Shown: positions 1-13,664, counted from the first letter of the stretch. The stretch is DNA of 64,000 bases from Klebsormidium nitens (GCA_000708835.1 DF237022.1:1-64000); one strand, 5' to 3'. Notes: a model not told the origin generated them from the sequence alone. Program-made: numbers and translations.

Positions 1-1769
1 CGATTCGGTGAACCACAGAAACCAGATGCCATAAATTTCCTCAATCTCCTGCCATTCATTTATGTCACGTGTAGGCACGGACGTTCGAGCCCCGGTCCAT
101 CAATTTCGCCGGCAATCAATGCACGTTCCAACACAAGGAGCGTCCGAGCTATCGTGTTATCGAGTGCAACCGTTTTTGCCATCCAAGTCGGATGCGGCGA
201 GGCAATCAGGGGTGAGACGGTTGTGAGAGTGCCCCACTGAACCACCAAAAATATCATCCTTTGAGCGCGGATCAGCCAGAATTTTAGCGCGTAAAAAAAG
301 CTTCCGGATCTTAGCCACCAGCAAAGCTTTGTCGCCCCGCTTTTCAGGTTCTTCTGGGACGGAATCTCTTGGCGCCACTTTCTATTCAACCGTCATGAAG
401 AAGCAGCCCAAGCTCATGCGCCTCATTCCGTTTCCGTTCCGTTTCAGTTCCCTTTGAGTTCCGTTCACGCTCTCTTCCATCTTCGATTGTCCGTGTGTCC
501 TCTGCTCTTCTTCGTTGCTTTGTTCCGTTCCAGAGTTGCCTCCTAAACGGTATACAGCTCAGGCGGAACGGCCCCTCAGGGCGCCGAATGATGCTTTCAA
601 GACGGAAACTTCAGCAGCAACGTACGTCAGCATGACGCGCGCGCAATCTTGGAGCGTTAGCAGTGTTCAGGACCGAAACACTCGAAGTGCCACGTGAAAG
701 AATAAATTAGGTCGACAATTGGAGCGGCAGTGGAGTTGGTGACGTCAGCCAGAGATCGGTGGGAACAGAACCCACATGAAATCGCAGAACAGAAAAAGTG
801 CGCCCAGGAAAATCGAAGTGAGGGAGGGTGAGGGATACAGGGCAAGAGGGCGGAGGAGGACCCTGAAACAAACTGCCCGGTATATGGCCCATAAGCTAGA
901 TCTCTAAAATAGGTAGACTCAGCTAGCAGGATCGCATTCAGTGTCCTGACGGCTAGGTTGATGATCGATCGGGTGGATAATTTGCACGTGACCGGGGCCG
1001 ATTGACAGATAATACGATCAATGCATATTGCAATCTCTGAGCCGAAAATATGGTCGTACCTGACCCTCTTTGCCGTTTGCAAAAATCATTGCCGTTTTTT
1101 ATGATGGTTCACGAAAGAATAGTAATCGATCGAGCGGCACAAGGTGCATGGGCTACCACCATGGTTACCTTATGGTTCTCGATATCAGAAAGCCCAAATC
1201 GATCCGATGCATTGGCCTATAGCCGCGTACTAGCAATCGTAATCAGCCCATGTAACGTAATCAGCCCAACCAATCAAGAGGGGCAGAATCTTGGCTGTAG
1301 GGCTGTCTGTCTGGAGACAGACTGTCTCCCAAACATACATCCTTCGATAGGGCCCTGCAATTCGTTGATAAACGCAATTTTGGCTTGTCCCTTAGACCAT
1401 CTAGGAGTTACTCAACCGCTGTTGGCTACGGGACGAGCTTCTGATCAACCCCGCTTCCAATCTCTAATTGACAAAAAGGGCGATTGTCCTTTCTTACAAC
1501 ACGACCGCTTCGACTCTCCGCCCAGGTTATTGACTGACTAGTAGCAGCTTCTTGTTAGCTGGGGCAACCTTTGTACAACGGTAGCATGATATGCAGCTTA
1601 AGTGTTTCGGGAACGCCGCCACCTGGAAAGGTTCTCGTACGCCGCCCGTGTTCTGTTTGAGCGAGCCGCCTGAAGATCCAACCAAAGTCTCTACTTTATT
1701 GAGCGGCGTCCCAACGAACGAATGTCCTTTTCAACGCGGCCACGCGCAGAACTAGGCGTGATTGTGGCT
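1..1769. other. No recognisable gene
   Basis: I see only short open frames on both strands, with no family motif, no splice-consistent chain and no RNA gene. The left part of the inverted duplication starts near 1770. Confidence 0.5.
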
Positions 1770-2302
1770 TAGCAAGGACGTCCGGGTCCGGCTCTCCGGC
1801 AAACGCTTTTCCGGTAACTGGTGAGAGCTTTCTCCCGCACTTCATTTGACAACGACGACGTCATAGGGCATATGCTGCAAGCCCTTTACAACGAACCTCA
1901 CAAACTGCAACGCTATCACTGGCCGGTGCAGACTAGGGACACCCCCTTGGCGGTGTGCTTAATCTGGCGACACTCCACGACCGAGGTTGAGAGCTGCTTG
2001 CGGCGAGTTTGGGTTGGCAAGGAAGCGGTCCCCAACGCTCTCGGTAGTGACGTCGTGGCCTCGAAGCGCGGCTGCGCAGAACAGTAGCTGTGCGTCAGCC
2101 TGACATTCGAAGTGGACTAACGGGTGTTCTAGCTTCATTAGTTATGGAAGCACAAACGACAAGAATGCGCGCTAGTAAGTCTCCAGCCGAAGAAACGGTT
2201 GATAAATGTTGTCCAAAGCTTTTGAAGCACGGACTGACTCAACGGCCAACGAGAAAGCGAATCTAGGTATGAAGGGGGCAAAACAAGTCATGAAGCGCAG
2301 AG

Positions 2303-5300
2303 CTAAGGGGCTGCCAAGGATCCATCTAATGTCGAAGATTCAGGCGGATCATCCCACTCAAAAAGATCAAGCCAGGACATGCGTGGTTTAATTGACGACT
2401 TTTCATATTGCAGGGAGTCCGTCTCACTTCGGAAAGAACCGGTAGTACAAGCAGTGGGAGACAAGCTCGTAAAGTTGACCGTGCATTTTGATGAACTCAC
2501 CAGGTCGAATTTGGTGTAGCTGCAGTCGGGCGCCGTAAGGCTGGAGGTCTCGTAGTCTTCTTCCGTCCCCTCCACGTACTCGCGGTGGTTGAAGCCCTCG
2601 AGTGTGCCCATCGCGAGGCGCTCTTCCACCGCACCGGGCGCGTACATCTGACCCAACACCTGGCGAAAGAAATAGAATCAGTACTGAAGAAGTGAAGCCC
2701 AATTTGGAAACAAGTCTTACACAAACGCACTAGCGTGAGTGTACACAAACGCACTAGCGTGAGTGTAAAGAGCGACCGCACAGCGCGCTCGTTTGCAAGA
2801 CGGGTGCCTCTCTCGGTCCTTGTCCTTTGAGCGTGAAAAGGTGCCATTTGCAAGTGGTGCTGACGTAAGGCTGTCGTCACCGACGCGGAGAAGGCAGGCT
2901 CTCCAACGGACAGCTAACCTGTATGCTGTCAATTGACCTGAGCGCATTCGACCCAGAAGGTTTCTGACACGGCGGCAGACCCAGTCAAAGAAGCGTAAAT
3001 CGTGGGGTACGTTTTGCAAGCGCCAGAAGCTTGACCACTCAACCCTGGTCAAACTTGAATGGCTAAGCTCGATCATGAGCCGCTAGGCATCGCACTTGAC
3101 GCTGGGTCCTTTCGAACGGTCTGGTTGCTTCTTTCGAAAAGAAGGACACCATTTGTGAGTCTGTTTATCGGCAGTAGCCAGGTTGAAGTTGGTTGCATCA
3201 GGGGCAGCCTGACTGTGAAACGGGAAAAGGGTTTCTTGGGCTGGCAGACAGCAACTCCACGTTGAAAGTTTCTGGCGTCGACATACCGTTTCGTAACATG
3301 CTGAAGCAACCTGACTTTGAAACCTTCCACAATTCAAAACAAACAGTATGCATATATAGGCCATCATCAAAAAAGACTTCACACCGGAGTCGTTTGTAGC
3401 TCACCCCATGGACACGTGGGCTGGTGACGATCTTCTTGAGGTCGAAGTTGAGAAAGTGGATGCCGTCTTTATCGGTGGTCAGCTCCATCTCTAGAAGGCC
3501 CGCGATCGTCACGGTCAGCTGGGCGATGACGTCAGCGGAGCGGTGCACGGCTGCCACGCCATCCGGGCTCTTCCACGCCGTCAATGTGTCCTGCAAAGAT
3601 AGGCATATACTTATCGCTGGATCATCTGAGTGCTTGGAAAAAGCGAATATAATAGGAGCCGTCTTAAGATTGACGGAAAGGTTAAGAATGGAGCCTGCTC
3701 AACGCGAAGCCTTTGCAAGAGCTCAGACTTTGGCAACAGCACCAGTCCTGGAGTAGAAGATCGGAACTGCAAAAGAGTAAAAACGGAAGGATCGGATGCT
3801 CATCACTGGACACTCTTACTTGATGTTGATCTGGCGACTCGCAGATTTTTGGAGTCAAGAAAGCCAGCACAAAATCCACGTAGGTTTCCGCCAAACGAAC
3901 GGGCTCCACATGATGCAAGGAAGAGACGCTTGAGATCCGGAGCCTCACAATGGCTTCAGTGACGTCATCTTCCCCGAACGTAACAACGAAAGGGTGTTTC
4001 CCCGCATCAGCCAGTAACTGGTCCAGGACGATGCTGATGCTTTTGCGGGAGCCCGAGGAGCTTAAATACGTCAGCCCGATGGCGTCCATCCACGTCAGCC
4101 CGGGCTGCTGGTCGTCGCCCTTCATTCGAACGTTGAACTGCGCAGGAAAGGCAAGCAGGTTGTTCTTTTTTGTTCAGCTACCAATTCGCCACTCGTGTTG
4201 TGCAACATTGACAGGCTATTCAACGGCACATATCCTCAACGTGAGTCAAGGATCTAAGTCAGCGTTTTTGGGACCAGGTAAACGAGCAAACATGCAGTGC
4301 TCACTTGATGACCCTGCTCACTTCGAATCGTTACAGGCGAATGAGGCTGCTCGATGCGTCTGCTTTGTCAACACCAGATCTAGCGCATTTTAACCTGTAC
4401 TTGTTCACAGGGGGGATGTTCCTTTTCTGAGCCTTTATAAAGGCGCCCTGGTAGGTTCTTGAGTTCTGGAGCCTGTAAGCGCAACAATCTCCCAACTTTA
4501 TGAAGGTACGCGAAGGTTTAACACAATAGGTTCAGTTAACTTGGCATGTCGGTAGAGGTTAATCATTCTTTCAAGATCAGCTCAGCAGGCAGATGAAAAA
4601 TCTAGATTTTGTTTACCTTGACTTGGTCTTTTACATATGCTGTTGCATATATGTAAGATTTTTTATGTTCACTATCATAGACCCTGAAAGGACTCGGTTG
4701 ACGCTTTGAGAAGGTCGGTACTGTGCTCAAAGCGGAAGAAGCACTCCTGAACACCCACCTGGATTGCGATTCTGTCAACATACAGTAGAAATTTCCCACA
4801 GCTCCCATGAAATCAAAGAACAATTCCTCAGTCCGGTTTGCGGCGGGAATTGCCACGGACAAGTGAGGGTCACCGCCCCCGGACCCAGCAGGTAGTCTTA
4901 GTGTCCCTGCAGCACAGGTCAGCAAAAAGCTAGTGCTAATCAGTCCACTGACAACACACCAGTTCCAACTTCCTAAGTTGTCATGATTGCGTCCTTCTTG
5001 TTGTCTAGGTCTATGACATGCCTTCTAGGCTTGTGCTGCAAGGCGCCATGTTTGACTTCGTTTGAACTTCAGCAGGAAACGGCAACAAAGCAAGAGTTAT
5101 GCTTCCAGTACTAGCGGAGATGGATCCTCAGACCCCAAACCAATACAAAAGGCCAAGAAAAGATGAGCAGAACCGAAAGAAGTGTTGTGGGTAATCCATT
5201 CAAGGTGCTGTAGCATTCGTGACTTTGCTTTAAAACCTATCAATGCAACCTGTTGGGTCTTCTGTTGATTAGCTAGCACTGACACGAGCCCGCACAGTGA

Positions 5301-6028
5301 ACAGCCAAGGTACCACGTCCCAACTAGATGTCCAAACCTGTAGTCTGCTTGTTGTTGACCCCGCATCTGTAAAGGCAGCTCACTAATGGGCCTTGAGCTT
5401 TGCAGCGGTAGGCACATTGATCAAGGGCGATGCACCACACTGCTTGCCCGATCAAGACCCTTTACTAAGGACTCTTTCCGACATGTATTTTTAAGCAAGA
5501 AAAATAGAAGAGTTTCCTAGGCGGGTAGTCAGCTTGCTTGCATGGCTCACCCATGTTGCACCGTGCCTGTGCACCACCTCCCCCGGTGCCAGTGTAAAAA
5601 TTTGAAGAGACAGCGACCTGGAAGTACTCAGACTGCGAGCACTCCGCGTTGCTAATGATATAGCAGGAAGCAATATTTTGGACTTGGTAGTTCCAAGCAT
5701 CGCAAGCGGGGTCCGCCTGACAATTATTGCAGCACTCCGCCGGCGTGCCCCCCTGGGAGACTAGAGAGCCGAAGACGATTAAGGGATCAATAGCACCAAG
5801 CAAGATGGCCCCGGACGCGGTCGTTGAGGCGGTGCTGCAGTCTGTTAGCGCGGGGCTGGGACCACAAAGGGGTGCATTGATATCTGGCTGATTCGCACAT
5901 GCGTCCAACTGCATCTGAGCTGAAACAGGTAGAGCAATCAGCAGCACCGCGATTATAAGCACAAGGCTGGCGCAGCCGATGAGCTGCTGGGGTCTGGGAC
6001 TGCGGGGCAAAGCGCTCCTGGAAGCCAT
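2303..6028 (-). CDS. Secreted PAN/apple + Root_cap domain protein
   Basis: I join five exons: 6028-5551, 4906-4755, 4137-3949, 3590-3405 and 2659-2303, giving about 453 aa with all phases matching. Residues 1-38 are a signal peptide (hydrophobic core LVLIIAVLLIALPVSA). Residues 95-130 look like a PAN/apple module (TPAECCNNCQ, DPACDAWNY). Exons 2-5 match the plant Root_cap domain (PF06830) from memory of the family: GDPHL, then GLTWMDAIGL, AQLTVTIAGLLEM, VLGQMYAP and EDYETSSL. The product should be secreted to wall or mucilage; its biochemical role is unknown. An in-frame ATG at 6055 would add nine residues, but the inverted copy has no upstream ATG, so I prefer 6028. Two points are uncertain. 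Exon 2 needs the weak donor GTGTTC to keep phase. A good donor (GTGAGT, near 2500) in the last exon means the C-terminus could instead be spliced to an unseen exon. Confidence 0.8.
2718..2765. repeat. 24-bp direct repeat, two copies
   Basis: Two perfect head-to-tail copies (core acaaacgcactagcgtgagt) lie in the last intron of the PAN/Root_cap gene. Confidence 0.9.
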
Positions 6029-8907
6029 GACATTTATATTGAGGGCGCGGCGCATGTAAAGATGTTCGCAACTCCTTGTCAAAATCCTTCAGGGATGGTG
6101 GGAAGGAGCGCAAATCCTGAGTGTGTCATAGCGGCCGAGCTTCCTGATTCAAGGAGGCAAGACTTTAGCTAGCAAGCTAGCTTCCCTTCCATTGCACCAA
6201 TACGTCTACATCCTTGTTGCTAGTGTTGCGGCCTCTTGTTCCTCTTGTGTGCAGTGCCTGAAATATCTGAATTGAAAATATTGTTTTGTAGGGGCTTTGA
6301 CGTTTGTGGTCTGTGGACGGTAGGCTTGGCAGCCCTGCATCAATTGGTTCCAACGATACGGTTTTTGGTGATCTGGCAACTTGAAAGGCCTGCAGGCAGC
6401 CAGGGGCCTGCAGGCTGCACGAAGTACCTATTCTTGTACGACGGGACGCTGAAGTCTAGCCCGTCTCGAGGAGTTTTCTCGTCTCTCCGTCTCCTGAAGG
6501 TGGCGTTCGGAGTCACACATGATCAGTGACCAAAAGTTAAACATGAGTGCCTGGATTGCATCATGGTCTCAGGTCTGTCTTGTTTTCTTTGTTTTGGGAA
6601 AGATTTGATCATCAATGATTGCATCATGGGCCCGCATTTTTGGGACTCGGCCGGGGAGTCTGTCGGACTCTGTCCGTAGCGGCAAGCTAACGCCCCATCA
6701 TCCATGTAACTTGTAAGGGTTAAAGCCTAAAGGTCCTTTTGAAGCCAACCCCCTATGTTCAGTCCAGTCGATTCTCGATCGAGCCCCTAGCTCGGGACCC
6801 AAACGGCCAAGCCCTCCCCCCCCTCCCGGCCTGCCTCTAGCTCAAAGATAGGCGGAGCCCCCCCCCTCCCGCTATGTTATAGTATTTATTAATTGCATTC
6901 GCCGTAGTTTGGCCGTAAAAATATCCTTTTTACAGCAAATTATTGTACAATATTCCAAATTAAAGCCTGCGGCTCGAAGCTCTACCCCCCCCCCTCCCTC
7001 CCGCTGCCCACTCTGTACGTGGCAAACCCCCAGCCCCCATCCTCTGAACAGAACATGATATACCGGTAGCCGGGGCCGGGTCACCTTGAAATTGAACTCA
7101 CCCTAACCTGACCGCGTGCTGTTGAGTCATCGTAGCTACGGTAGTTACTTGCTCGCGTCCGTTCAGCTTCGGATCAATCACAACCCTATATCCTTTCCTA
7201 CACCTCCCGAGTCCCCCCCCGGCGGCCAAACTAATAAAGGCCGGCGCGACCGGACTAGCTTGGCTGTGGCCGGCCCTTCTGCGGTGTTCTAACTTCTGCC
7301 CCTGTTTCCAGGTCTGCAGTTTGGCCGGGCGGGGCTGGGCGCCAGTCAGAGGCCCAAAGCCCCCCGGGCCCACACTTGGTGGCTCCCCCCTTTTCCGGAG
7401 CTAGCAGTACTTGCGGTCCCCGAGTCCACCGACGAGTCTCCGAGTCCCAGGCGCTCCGGTCGATCCCACCCGTGTCTTTTGAAATACCGGGTACCGTAGT
7501 CTTTTTCCGTACCCACCACAGTGCCACCAGCTTGCATGAGCTCTGCCAATCACAGGATGAAGACATAGGTACCTATCCGCAACGTGTGCACTGCCACAGT
7601 GACTGCCACAGTGCCAGTGCCGCAAAAGGGACAATCTTACACGATTATATTAGTGTCTCCGGTCGATCTGTCAGAGTAAATACTCGCACAGGGCGTCAAT
7701 CTGTGCAGGCATTGGTTAATGCTCTGACATGTGTCAGAGTGATCTGTTTGCTTGGATGCGGGACTCCGGTCCTCTTTGACCGGGTACCGGCATGGTACCG
7801 AGCTACTTCCCGGGGAACTCTCAGTTTTCCCGGTGACACTGCACATTGCACAGTCACTGCCCTTTCAGTCACAGTCGCAGTTACAGTCACAGCCTAGGTA
7901 CCTAGGCAGTGTCCAGTGTCAAGAGTCACAGTACCTATGAGTCACAATTGGTTTCCGGCAGGTTAAAAACGCCACTGTTTACGAACACTCTTAAGGTAGT
8001 GCTCTGTCTCAGCTTCAGTCACAGTCACAGTCTCAACCACAGTCACAGTGTCAATAATAAAATCAAAGTTACAGTCACAGTCACTGGATAACCGTATTAG
8101 GTAGCTTAAAAAGATTCAAACCTGATTGACACTGGGTTTGGCTGTCGTCCAGCAGCCAGCTACCCGGCGATAACAAGTGCCTGGATGACCGCTGTGCAGG
8201 TGTGGTACCTACCGGCCAGCTTCATAGATCTATCATCTGTTCATTAAAATGGTCGCGGCACGGGAGGGTGTTAACACAGAAGAATTTCCGGAGACACTAA
8301 AATAATAGTGTACTTTGTCCTACTTGCGCCAGTGCCAAGTGGCCAGCGAGAACTCGAAGCGGCATGGCCGCCAATGTGCACATTTCACGGACAATGCAGG
8401 ACAATCCTTCAAGTTACCGAAACCGACTCTGTTGTAACTAGCTAGTGCAAGATTCATGCTTCGACCCCGCTTCGACTCCTTCGGATTAAGGGTTGAAGGG
8501 TCGAGCTAGATTTTGAAGCTGTATACGACGTACATCTGTATCTAGACGGTACTTATAGGTCATACATCCAGATTCAGGCGCGTTTAGGAGGCCGCCGGCG
8601 CCAATGTGCAGAGGGCCTAATCTGAATTGAGTACGGCTACGGGCATAGGAAGGAGGACCTGCAAAACAGATGACTCTGCGTTCATCGGCGATATCTGAAG
8701 AGTTTCAACGCTAGTAGTACATGATGCGGGCGGGGAGGACGGGATCCGGGGGCGAACCGTTTGTAACCAGCTTGAAATATAGGTAAATCGGTCCAAGGGG
8801 GTCTACCTTTTCCTCATCTATGACTCTTTCTTCTGAGAAGCACACATCGTTAGGTGTCAACGTGGCCCAGGGCAGAACTGATTTCACATCACGCGCCTCG
8901 TGGTGAG
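6029..8907. other. Spacer between inverted arms
   Basis: I find no gene. The spacer has C-rich tracts at about 6815-6870 and 6985-7005 and a CAGTCA-type repeat field at about 7850-8090. It should contain the promoter of the PAN/Root_cap gene next to 6028. Confidence 0.5.
7850..8090. repeat. Irregular CAGTCA/CACAGT simple repeat
   Basis: Short runs of cacagtcacagt and variants recur across about 240 bp, with weaker ones from about 7595. They are imperfect and interrupted, and not coding. Confidence 0.75.
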
Positions 8908-9890
8908 ATGGCTTCCAGGCGCGCTCTGCAGCCGCGCAAGAGCCTTGAATCCCCGGAAAGCACTTTCAGCATTCTGGCGCTGTTCGGGCCCCTTGTTGCT
9001 CAGCTGCTGTTTGCACTGCCAATCACGGCTCAGATGCTGCTGGAAGCATGTGCGAATCAGCCACTTATTTTGACCCCTTTGTGGCCCCAGCCCCGCGCCA
9101 ACGGACTGCAGCACCGCCTCAGGAACTCGGAGGTCCTATTTTGTCGATCCGGTTACTTTCAACCTTGGCACTGATGTCACAGCTGTCCTTCAGGGGGCCA
9201 CACCAGAAGAATGCTGCGAAGTTTGTCAGAAGGACTCCTCTTGCAATACCTGGAACTCCCTTCCTAATTTCCTTCCTAATTTAAGTTGCCGTGTGATCAG
9301 AAGCTTGGAGTGCTCCCTGAATACATATATCAAAGTCATTGACCAAGACGAAGATGTGTACTCCGGCACCGGGGGAAGCGGTGCACAGGCACGGTGCAGC
9401 ATGGGTAGGACAAGCCCAGACTACCCAACTCGTCTGATTTGTCTTCTTTAAAGAATTATTTTGAAAAATGTACCTGGTTAGAAACCATTCAGGTAACAAG
9501 TATGGTGCTTTGGATTTGATTTACCTACCGCTGTAAAGTCAAGGTCCATTAGATCCTCATTAGATGAGCTGCCTTTTACGGATCCGGCGTGGTCAACAAC
9601 AATCCGTCAATTGGTTTGGGCATCTAGTTGGGTCTTGGTATCCTGGCGGGATGTGGGCTGTTCAGTGTGCAGGCTCGTGTCACTGCTAGCTGGTTTCATA
9701 GACCGAAGAGGTTGCATCATGTGTTTGCCACGTGTTGGGTCAGATGTACGCTCCCGATGCGGTGCAAGAGCGCCTCGCGATGGGCACGCTCGATGGCTTC
9801 AACCACCGCGAGTACGTGGAGGGGACGGAGGAAGACTACGAGACCTCCAGCCTGACGTCGCCCGACTGCAGCTACACCCAATTCGACATG
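8908..9890 (+). pseudogene. Broken inverted copy of the PAN/Root_cap gene
   Basis: 8908-9405 matches exon 1 of the gene at 2303-6028 (signal peptide LVAQLLFALPITAQ, then EECCEVCQKD and SGAQARCSM). 9732-9890 matches its last exon (VLGQMYAPDAVQERLAMG). Exons 2-4 are absent. Exon 1 carries a net one-base frame change near 9065-9080, between ACANQP and LCGPSPA. The acceptor before 9732 reads CAC where the intact gene has CAG, and the donor after 9890 reads GTCGGT instead of GTGAGT. Outside the break the PAN frame is still open, so decay is recent or the copy had a period of function. Confidence 0.85.
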
Positions 9891-10725
9891 GTCGGTAGTA
9901 TAAGACGGCGTGGAACACGTCAATCTTCTTTCCCCATTAATCGTTCTAAAAGGTTCTTTTTGGATTGAGGTGGACCTGGGTCCTCGCCGTAAAAACTTCG
10001 GTTGAACCATGCAAGTCCTCGCTTCAGAGTTATGCCAAGTAGAAAGTAGTCAAGAGTTGCTTTCGTTGCTGGAGTGGACCAGTGGACTCCCTCGGGTTCA
10101 TTGCGAGAACCACTTGAATGGTCCGCCTCCATCTTCGTCATTAGATGGATCCTTTGAATCGCGGTAACTCTGCGCTTCGTGGATTTTGGTGAGGCCTTTT
10201 ACGCCCCTTCCTCCGTATTACCTGGATTCATTTTCTGGTTGGCCGTTGAATGAGTCCGTGCTTCAAAAGCTTTGGACGATACTTATCGACGAGGCTGTGC
10301 CTTTCTCCCTTGCTAAGTAGCGCGCACTTATATTGTCATTGCATGTGCTTCAGACGACTGCGTAGCTAATACAGCTAGTACTCCGTTTTCGAAGTCAGGC
10401 CGGAACTAAATCTGCTGACGCACAGCTACTGTTCCTTCGCAGCCGCGCCTCGAAGCCACGACGTCACTGCCGAGAGCATTGGGAATCGCTTCGCTGCCAA
10501 CCCAAACTCGCCGCAAGAAGCTCTCAACTTCGGTCGTGGAGTGTCGCCAGATGAAGCACACTTCCAAAGGAGTGTCCCTCGTCTGCACCGGCTAGTAGCG
10601 CGGCAGTTGATTTTGAAGAGCGCGCGCAACGCATGCCTTATGACGTTGTTGATAACTAGAGTGCGGGAAAACGGTCTCGACGGCTGAAGGAAGAGCCTCC
10701 GAACCCGGACGTCCGTGCATCTAGT
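8908..10725. repeat. Right arm of the inverted duplication
   Basis: This is the reverse-oriented counterpart of 1770-6028, shortened by an internal deletion of about 2.5 kb net. The flank at 10406-10690 matches 1821-2095 closely. Similarity fades outward near 10725. Confidence 0.88.
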
Positions 10726-13664
10726 AGCTGCAGTGGGCTGCAGTGGCTGATGTTCAGTGAAGCCTAGTGACGCCAGTCGATCTGAGTTGGCAGCGTCTAA
10801 AAGGACAAATGTTCGTTGGACACCGGACTGCAAAGGAGACCCTTTGAATGGCGCTTTAGGCCGCTCATCGGGTGGTAAATATCGAGTTGTTTGTGTAAGA
10901 GGAATGCTCGAGTGGCCGTTAGATATGCCAGAAAAGTTAGCTGCCGCTCATGCTATCGAGAGTGAAGGTCGCCGAGAAACTGGAAGCTGTTACCAAGAGA
11001 GTGGCCGCAGAGTTGCACCTCTCGTGCTTGCGCCAAGCAAGAAGGTCAAGCTCGCTCAGAGAACGATCGTCGGTCGGTCAAAAGTGTGATTAACAGTAGC
11101 TAGCTCGTCTTTTCAAGCAGGTTCTTTAAATCAGAGTTTCAGGTCTTCAACTCTTGTAAACTGTAAGATCACCAGGTAGCTCCGTTGGATTCATAAGCGA
11201 ATTCAATAAGAAGCGAACGACGTCGCGATGCATGCGGTTGCAGAAGCGCCATGCAACTTTTGAGATTTTAACCCGTGTTCGATGCGAAAACGTGCAGTAT
11301 AAAAGCCCTTCATCAGTAAGATCATGTAGCTGAAGCCACCGCCTCTCAATCGGACCGTAGAGCGGCGCAGATCTGAATCCACGATTTTGGCCGCGACGTT
11401 CTTGCAGCGGGCTTGGAAATCCTGTTTTGCTTAATCTCCTTGAACGGCCGCAATACTACCACGTAGCGTCACCAGTCTATGATCAGCAGCTACCAGGCTA
11501 GCTCTCAGATTGTGCGCGCTCGCGACTGCGGCGCTGCCACGTGACGCGGTGATTGATTACGCTGTGACGTACCTCAACACGGACGAGTAAAGGTAAAAGC
11601 TAGATTCAATCGGTTGTCTTCATCTGTACATGCTTGGTCTCGAACTTCATAAGTTTCCGCTGTCCGAATAGGCTTGAAATTATCCGCTCACAAACCCCTT
11701 TTGGAGCCTGAGGCCCAACCCCCGACGCGGCGGCGCCCCTTTGGGGCCGTAAAGCTGAGCATGCCATGCTGATAGCGCATCGGGGATTGGTATCCATGCA
11801 TGAAATGATGGCCGTTCAACCAATAAAGTGTAGGACTTTAGTTCGCGGATGCCGAGCGGACAAAGAATGCAGTTAGTGTTTCGGGTCCCCTGACGTGTTC
11901 GAATGATCGTCGAACTAAGAAGGTGAAATACTTGAGTCGCGGCCACACGTGACCCAAGTGAGCAGAATCCCGTTGAGTACTGGGCTTCCGTAACGTTCAA
12001 TATGTTGCGATATGAATGCCATCAACCTTTTTTAAAAACCGTGACTGAGCAAATCAAGACAAGAGGCTTCGAACCTTTGAGAACACATCTGCTGGGCGTC
12101 AGACTTAGTGCTTCGACGGCTCCATAATCCTCCGAAGAGCCCACAGATGTACTTTGAACTCACTCTTCTCGTATTTAGTACTGCATCTTGAAAGGTCTCT
12201 CCGGGCCTTGAGAATATAATTTAGCGCTAACCCACATCCATCATACCTATATAGTACTACGAATTGAACCCCGCAGATACACGAGCCGAAGGAGTTTCCG
12301 TTCTTTATTTCTGCAGGAAGTCCGTTTGTGATTGCCGTTACTAGCACACTACGCCTCCTATCTGCTTTTGACGTCAGCTTCGGATGCGGCGAATCGGATG
12401 AAAGCCTTGCTGCCCTCGCCATAGCCTATGCCCTCGCGGGGCCGCTATACATCTAAACCCGCTTTAGTTACCTACCTAAACTCTCTACCATTAGCCCTAT
12501 CGTATCCGCGTGCGAAAGCAATTAGACTGTCTCGATGAATGGGTCGGATGCGATCCGAATGGGCCTCCTAGATCACAGGCTCTTCGAAACCCTAAACCGT
12601 TTAGAACCCGACACGTGGCGTCCGTTTACTGGAGCCCCGGTCGTTGCCGCAGCTGTCCCCCGGTCGCTGGGTCCCACGCACTCGCGCCGGCCTGACCCCC
12701 CCGGATCGGTTCTACCGGGGTCGACATGGCGTTGTAGGGGCCTGTTCAAAGAAAATGGAGACATTAGTCATGATTAGTTACTAAACGTCTGGGATTAACC
12801 CATTTGAACATCATCAGAGGCATGTTCGCTCGTTCTTCCGGTACTGGACTTCAACGGCGGCTTGTTGAAGAGGACGGCTAGTTACGTGATTTCTTTATAA
12901 GGCGATGGGATTTATATGAGCACTTTCGTTCGTCTTCCAGGTGTACAAGTTGCCACATTACAAAGAAGTGCAGCCTTGAGGACGTCAAAACCCTTCTGAT
13001 CATCCGACCCACAAGCAGCCAATAATTGTTATGTCTCCCACAGCCAGGTTTCATTTCGACACCGGTTGTACGGTGCCGAGACGTACGCACAAAACAGTGA
13101 TCCGATAACCCGAGTAAAGACCTGCTCGAACCAAAGCAAAGTAATACCATTCTTGTCGACGTCAGTCTGACGTCAGGCTTACCTCCTGCCAGGGGCGCGC
13201 CATCGGGCTGGATCGCGGCTCCGCTGCGCATGCGCATGTACCAGAATCCTCCGCCGAGAAGGGATCTGCGGAGCGGAAACGGAAGGCTCAGATCCTAGTG
13301 ATACAAACATTAGTGCAGAAGCGTATCCGCTGCCGTCTTCATATGTAGTCGTTCGAGACAAAGGCGAATCGTAGTGATCAAAACTAGAAGGGCGAGGAAG
13401 AGCAATATTGAAGTCTGTGGAACGGAATCTCCTGTTTTATCCAACTAGGAAGGGGGGAGAAAGCTAGACAATCGTGTGCAAAGACGGAGGCTTGTATTGT
13501 AATTACCTCGAAGAGGCGCAAAAGAGCAGAGAGACCATCTCTCACACGAAAAGGACCGCGGGAAAGCAAAAGCGCATTTCCTTGCGTCTGTCAAGTAATC
13601 GTTTGCGAGGAAAGAGGCTCGTTCTATCCAACTAGAAAGGCGAGAAACAGCAAGAAAGCTCTAC
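10726..13664. other. Intergenic, no recognisable gene
   Basis: Open frames here are short and match no family I know, and I could not chain them by splice phase. The stretch lies downstream of the surface-protein gene ending at 13665. Confidence 0.5.

Larger units (their letters stand above)
1770..6028. repeat. Left arm of a large inverted duplication
   Basis: Sequence at about 1770-2400, 2500-2659 and 5551-6028 recurs in reverse orientation at about 10725-10100, 9732-9890 and 8908-9405. Similarity is high in the 1900-2090 flank (about nine in ten bases by eye) and in the 160-bp last-exon segment. It is lower in the first exon. The left arm carries the intact PAN/Root_cap gene. The right arm lacks what lies between 2660 and 5550. 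Confidence 0.88.

Noticed and set aside
1821-2087. 88-codon frame conserved between inverted arms (also 10406-10588)
   Set aside because: Both arms are similar at the DNA level, including outside the frame, and there is no known motif. Duplication explains it without coding.
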